The notes beneath the pieces were generated by a model. The model was not told where the DNA came from and did not search any database. It saw only the letters and a program-made list of their open reading frames with translations. Position numbers and translations under genes: made by a program. 8,237 nt of DNA from positions 1-8,237 of the forward strand of contig JAISAA010000026.1 in NCBI GenBank assembly GCA_031266955.1. Reading direction: 5' to 3'. The stretch comes from Oscillospiraceae bacterium. Its GTDB lineage: Bacteria > Bacillota > Clostridia > Oscillospirales > Oscillospiraceae. Shown here one piece after another: positions 5,637-8,237 of the stretch; position 1 is the stretch's first letter, and each line of letters opens with the position of its first letter.

Positions 5637-8090
5637 ATGTACCGATACAGACCGATCAGCGAAAGAATACAGCGAATGCACGACCTCATCCGCGACCGCG
5701 TGATACAGTCGGACGCGGAGACCGCCGTTATCATAACGGAAAGCTGGCGGGAAAATGAGGGCTTGCTGCCGTATCTGAAACGCCCCAAGGCGCTCAAAGC
5801 AGTCTGCGAACGGATGACCGTCCGCGTGGAGGACTTTGAGATGATCGTCGGAAACACGAGTAAAAATTTCTGCGGAACAGGCTCGTCGCCGGACTGGGGC
5901 GGCGCCGGTATAATGCCGTGGATAATTGACAGCGGCGCCTGGGCGCTGCGCGACGACGGCTTGTACCATAACCCCGACGACGAGGCGATGCGAATGAGCA
6001 TCGCACCCGAGGACGTCGAGGCGTTCAGAGAGATCGCGCCCTTCTGGCAGGGCAAAACCTATAACGACGTGGCGGCGGCGTGGCAGCCCCCCGGCTACGA
6101 GGAGCTGGCGCGAATGAACGTATCCGCCACAAAAGTGGGCGCGCCGCTGCTTATGATGCCCAGCGGACACCTCACGCCCGGCTTTACGAAGATCATAGAG
6201 CGCGGCTACGGCGAAATCCGTAAACAGGCGCAGGACTGGTTAGACGCGCACGTCAATGACCTCATGGGCGACGACGCGCAAAAGGTCCTGTTCTACACAG
6301 CAATTGTGATGTCCTGCGACGCCGCGTCAACGCTCCTGAAACGCTACGGCGCGAAATGCCTTGAAAAGGCCGCCGAATGTACCGACGCCAAGCGAAAAGC
6401 CGAATTAGAGTCTATGGCGGACAGCCTGACGTGGATAAGCGAAAATCCCTGCCGCAGCTTACGCGAGGCGTGCCAGGCGGCGATAACATACCAGTATCTG
6501 CTGCGGCTGGCGTTCATCGGCGATATCGGCTCGTTCGGGCGCGTAGACCAATACACGTGGCCGTACCTGAAGCAAGACCTCGAAGCCGGCAGGCTCACAA
6601 TGGATGAAGCGCAAGAGATAATGGACTGCTTCTATCTCAAAATAAACTCGATGTACGGCGGCGGCGCGGGCGGCGGCGACCTCGTCAAGATAATCGGCAT
6701 CGGCAACACGTATCTGCACAATACTATCGGCGGGATCGACCCGAAAACGGGCGAGGACGCGTCGAACCCCGTCACGTTTATGGTTCTCGAGAGCGTCGCG
6801 CGGCTCAGCCTGCACGATCCGACGATCTCGCTGCGTATAAACAAAAACACGCCGCCCGAGCTGTGGGCGCTGGCGCTTGAGACCTCAACAAAAGTCGGCG
6901 GCCTGCCGCTGTTCCAGAACGACGACGTGATAATCCCCGGTATCATGTCAGAGCTCGGCTTCAGCTTAGAGGACGCACGCGACTACGCGATAATCGGCTG
7001 CCAGGAGATAACGGGCTCCGGCAACGATTATTCAGCCGCGAACGGCGTCGCGCCGCCGCACGCGTCCATACACTACTCGGCGCTGCTGTGCACCGCGCTC
7101 AACGACGGCAAAAATCCGTTCAACGGCGAGCAGAGCTCGATACACACGGGCTATCTCTACGAGATGAAGTCGTTTGACGAGGTCCGCGAGGCGTGGCGCA
7201 GCTTGGCGCGGTACTATCTGAAAGCGCAGGTCAGTCTGAACAATTATCTGGAGAATCTCGTGCAATACCACACGCCGCAGGCGATCTTGTCGCTGTCGTT
7301 AGACGGATGTATGGAGCGCGGCCTCGACTGCACGGCGGGCGGCGCGAAATACAACTCCTACGGCGGCACCGCCACGGGGCTGGCGACCGTCGCGGATTCG
7401 CTCACGGCGATCAAGTATATGGTGTTCGACAAAAAGCTGTGCTCGGCGCGCGAGCTGTATGACGCGATCATGGCCGACTGGCAGGGCTTTGAGCCTCTGC
7501 GCCAGCTCGTTATAAACGAAGTCCCGCATTTCGGCAACGCCGACCCGTACGCCGACGAACAGATGACGTGGGTGATAAACACATATTACAACGCCTGCCG
7601 CGAGTGCTATTCCTCGCGTACCAAGATATTCAAGGCGGGGCTGTACGGCGCGGCGGATCACGTGGGACAGGGCTACACGACGTGGGCGACGCCGGACGGG
7701 CGTCTCGCCGGAACGCCGATAGCGGACGCGGCGTCCCCTGTACAAAACCGCGACACAAACGGGCCGACGGCGGTGTTCACGTCCTCGCTGTGCTACGACC
7801 ACACAAAGTTTATGGACGGCGTATGCCTGAATATCCGCCTGCACCCGACGACGCTCAGCAACGACGACGGCATAACGAAGCTGCGCGATATGGTCAGGTC
7901 GTATATGGATAACGGCGGCGCGGAGACGCAGTTCAACGTCGTCTCAACGGAAAAACTGCGCGCGGCGCAGCAGAGCCCGGACGAGTACCGCAATCTTGTT
8001 GTCCGCATAGCCGGTTACTCGGCATACTTCGTAGAGCTGACGCCGGACTGCCAGAACGACCTAATATCGCGGCACGAAAATGTGATATAG
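5637..8090 (+). CDS. Glycyl radical enzyme, GCQE type, substrate unknown (GRE-2)
   Basis: An 817-residue glycyl radical enzyme, second gene of the operon, 46 nt after GRE-1. Cys455 in IIGCQEITGSGNDYSAANG is the predicted thiyl cysteine, with Glu457 two residues on; Gln456 replaces the usual Val. Gly793 in VVRIAGYSAYFVEL is the radical glycine in a fully typical context. His178 (GHLTPG) and Asp296 (GDIGSFGRVDQY) are likely pocket residues. The His-Asp spacing of 118 equals that of His160 and Asp278 as I recall them in trans-4-hydroxyproline dehydratase (HypD), which suggests, without proving, a HypD-like dehydratase pocket. It aligns with GRE-1 along its length (GRVDQY, LEDAR.Y, TPDGR, DTNGPTAV, LRAAQ blocks) but differs at most pocket positions, so this is an old paralogue. 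No proline-pathway gene (such as proC) is beside it, so substrate assignment stays open. An activating enzyme is required in trans. Confidence 0.95.
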   Translation: MYRYRPISERIQRMHDLIRDRVIQSDAETAVIITESWRENEGLLPYLKRPKALKAVCERMTVRVEDFEMIVGNTSKNFCGTGSSPDWGGAGIMPWIIDSGAWALRDDGLYHNPDDEAMRMSIAPEDVEAFREIAPFWQGKTYNDVAAAWQPPGYEELARMNVSATKVGAPLLMMPSGHLTPGFTKIIERGYGEIRKQAQDWLDAHVNDLMGDDAQKVLFYTAIVMSCDAASTLLKRYGAKCLEKAAECTDAKRKAELESMADSLTWISENPCRSLREACQAAITYQYLLRLAFIGDIGSFGRVDQYTWPYLKQDLEAGRLTMDEAQEIMDCFYLKINSMYGGGAGGGDLVKIIGIGNTYLHNTIGGIDPKTGEDASNPVTFMVLESVARLSLHDPTISLRINKNTPPELWALALETSTKVGGLPLFQNDDVIIPGIMSELGFSLEDARDYAIIGCQEITGSGNDYSAANGVAPPHASIHYSALLCTALNDGKNPFNGEQSSIHTGYLYEMKSFDEVREAWRSLARYYLKAQVSLNNYLENLVQYHTPQAILSLSLDGCMERGLDCTAGGAKYNSYGGTATGLATVADSLTAIKYMVFDKKLCSARELYDAIMADWQGFEPLRQLVINEVPHFGNADPYADEQMTWVINTYYNACRECYSSRTKIFKAGLYGAADHVGQGYTTWATPDGRLAGTPIADAASPVQNRDTNGPTAVFTSSLCYDHTKFMDGVCLNIRLHPTTLSNDDGITKLRDMVRSYMDNGGAETQFNVVSTEKLRAAQQSPDEYRNLVVRIAGYSAYFVELTPDCQNDLISRHENVI

Positions 8091-8106
8091 GCGCTTGGAT
8101 TTATAT

Positions 8107-8139
8107 CGCGCGCGTCCACAGCGGCGGCGGACGCGCGCG
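8107..8139 (+). terminator. Strong 11-bp hairpin after the GRE operon
   Basis: CGCGCGCGTCC (8107-8117) and GGACGCGCGCG (8129-8139) are perfect inverted copies with an 11-nt loop, starting 16 nt after the GRE-2 stop. No T-tract follows (TAAGCCCC), so it may be a poor intrinsic terminator, an RNA-stabilising 3' structure or a processing site before the tRNA. It separates the operon from the tRNA gene 21 nt later. No clear separate tRNA promoter is visible, so read-through transcription of the tRNA is possible. Confidence 0.5.
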
Positions 8140-8160
8140 TAAGCCCCGGGAGCCGCGTTT

Positions 8161-8237
8161 CGAGGTGTAGCGAAGCTTGGTATCGCACTTGCTTTGGGAG
8201 CAAGGGATCGCAGGTTCAAATCCTGTCACCTCGACCA
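8161..8237 (+). tRNA. tRNA-Pro(TGG)
   Basis: A complete 77-nt cloverleaf. The acceptor stem is CGAGGTG (8161-8167) with CACCTCG (8227-8233). The D stem is GCGA/TCGC (8170-8173, 8183-8186) with GG in its loop. The anticodon stem is CTTGC/GCAAG (8188-8192, 8200-8204) around loop TTTGGGA, giving anticodon TGG (8195-8197), which reads CCA and other proline codons. The T arm is GCAGG-TTCAAAT-CCTGT. A discriminator A and an encoded CCA (8235-8237) end the gene exactly at the window edge. Confidence 0.97.

Noticed and set aside
3185..8090. Annotating either GRE as pyruvate formate-lyase (pflB)
   Set aside because: Pyruvate formate-lyase has two adjacent active-site cysteines. Both proteins here have a single Cys followed by X-Glu, the eliminase/decarboxylase pattern.
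3185..8090. Treating the two GREs as a recent gene duplication
   Set aside because: They align in order and length, but most positions, including pocket residues, differ and no long shared nucleotide stretch is visible. They are ancient paralogues.
1..8237. CRISPR arrays, insertion sequences, transposases, integrases, toxin-antitoxin or defence genes
   Set aside because: No spaced repeat arrays, terminal inverted repeats, transposase motifs or such gene products were seen on either strand.

Overview
The window looks like a chromosomal segment from a GC-rich anaerobic Firmicute (Clostridia), probably an uncultured gut-type lineage. The basis is two oxygen-sensitive glycyl radical enzymes, Shine-Dalgarno-led genes, SigA-type promoters (TTGACA/TATAAT-like with TGn extensions), frequent ATA isoleucine codons despite high GC, and a tRNA-Pro with an encoded CCA end. 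This taxonomic guess is inference; no ribosomal gene is present.

Layout: (1) 1-182, minus strand: the N-terminal part of a small conserved protein running off the left edge, apparently starting at a non-canonical ATT. (2) 183-470: a divergent control region with a strong minus-strand promoter, GC-rich hairpins, a 16-bp perfect palindrome, a plus-strand hairpin plus T-tract, a perfect 13-bp tandem repeat, a 21-codon mini-ORF and a plus-strand promoter. (3) 471-3013: two co-directional genes 11 nt apart, a PlsC-like acyltransferase with a zinc ribbon and C-terminal extension, and RmuC. (4) 3014-3184: a promoter region with a consensus TTGACA-17-TACAGT promoter and an inverted repeat flanking its -35 box. 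(5) 3185-8090: a two-gene operon of full-length, clearly diverged glycyl radical enzymes (GREs). (6) 8091-8237: a strong hairpin, then tRNA-Pro(TGG), whose CCA end coincides with the window edge.

The most interesting part is the GRE pair. Both keep the thiyl-radical cysteine, a glutamate two residues later and the C-terminal radical glycine, so both should be active members of the eliminase/dehydratase/decarboxylase side of the superfamily rather than pyruvate formate-lyases. Their pocket signatures differ: GCVEP with His168/His287 in the first, GCQE with His178/Asp296 in the second. No radical-SAM activating enzyme, transporter, microcompartment gene or product-using enzyme is in the window, so the substrate cannot be named and the activase must be encoded elsewhere. 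The pair may carry out two related reactions of one pathway or form an unusual paired system.
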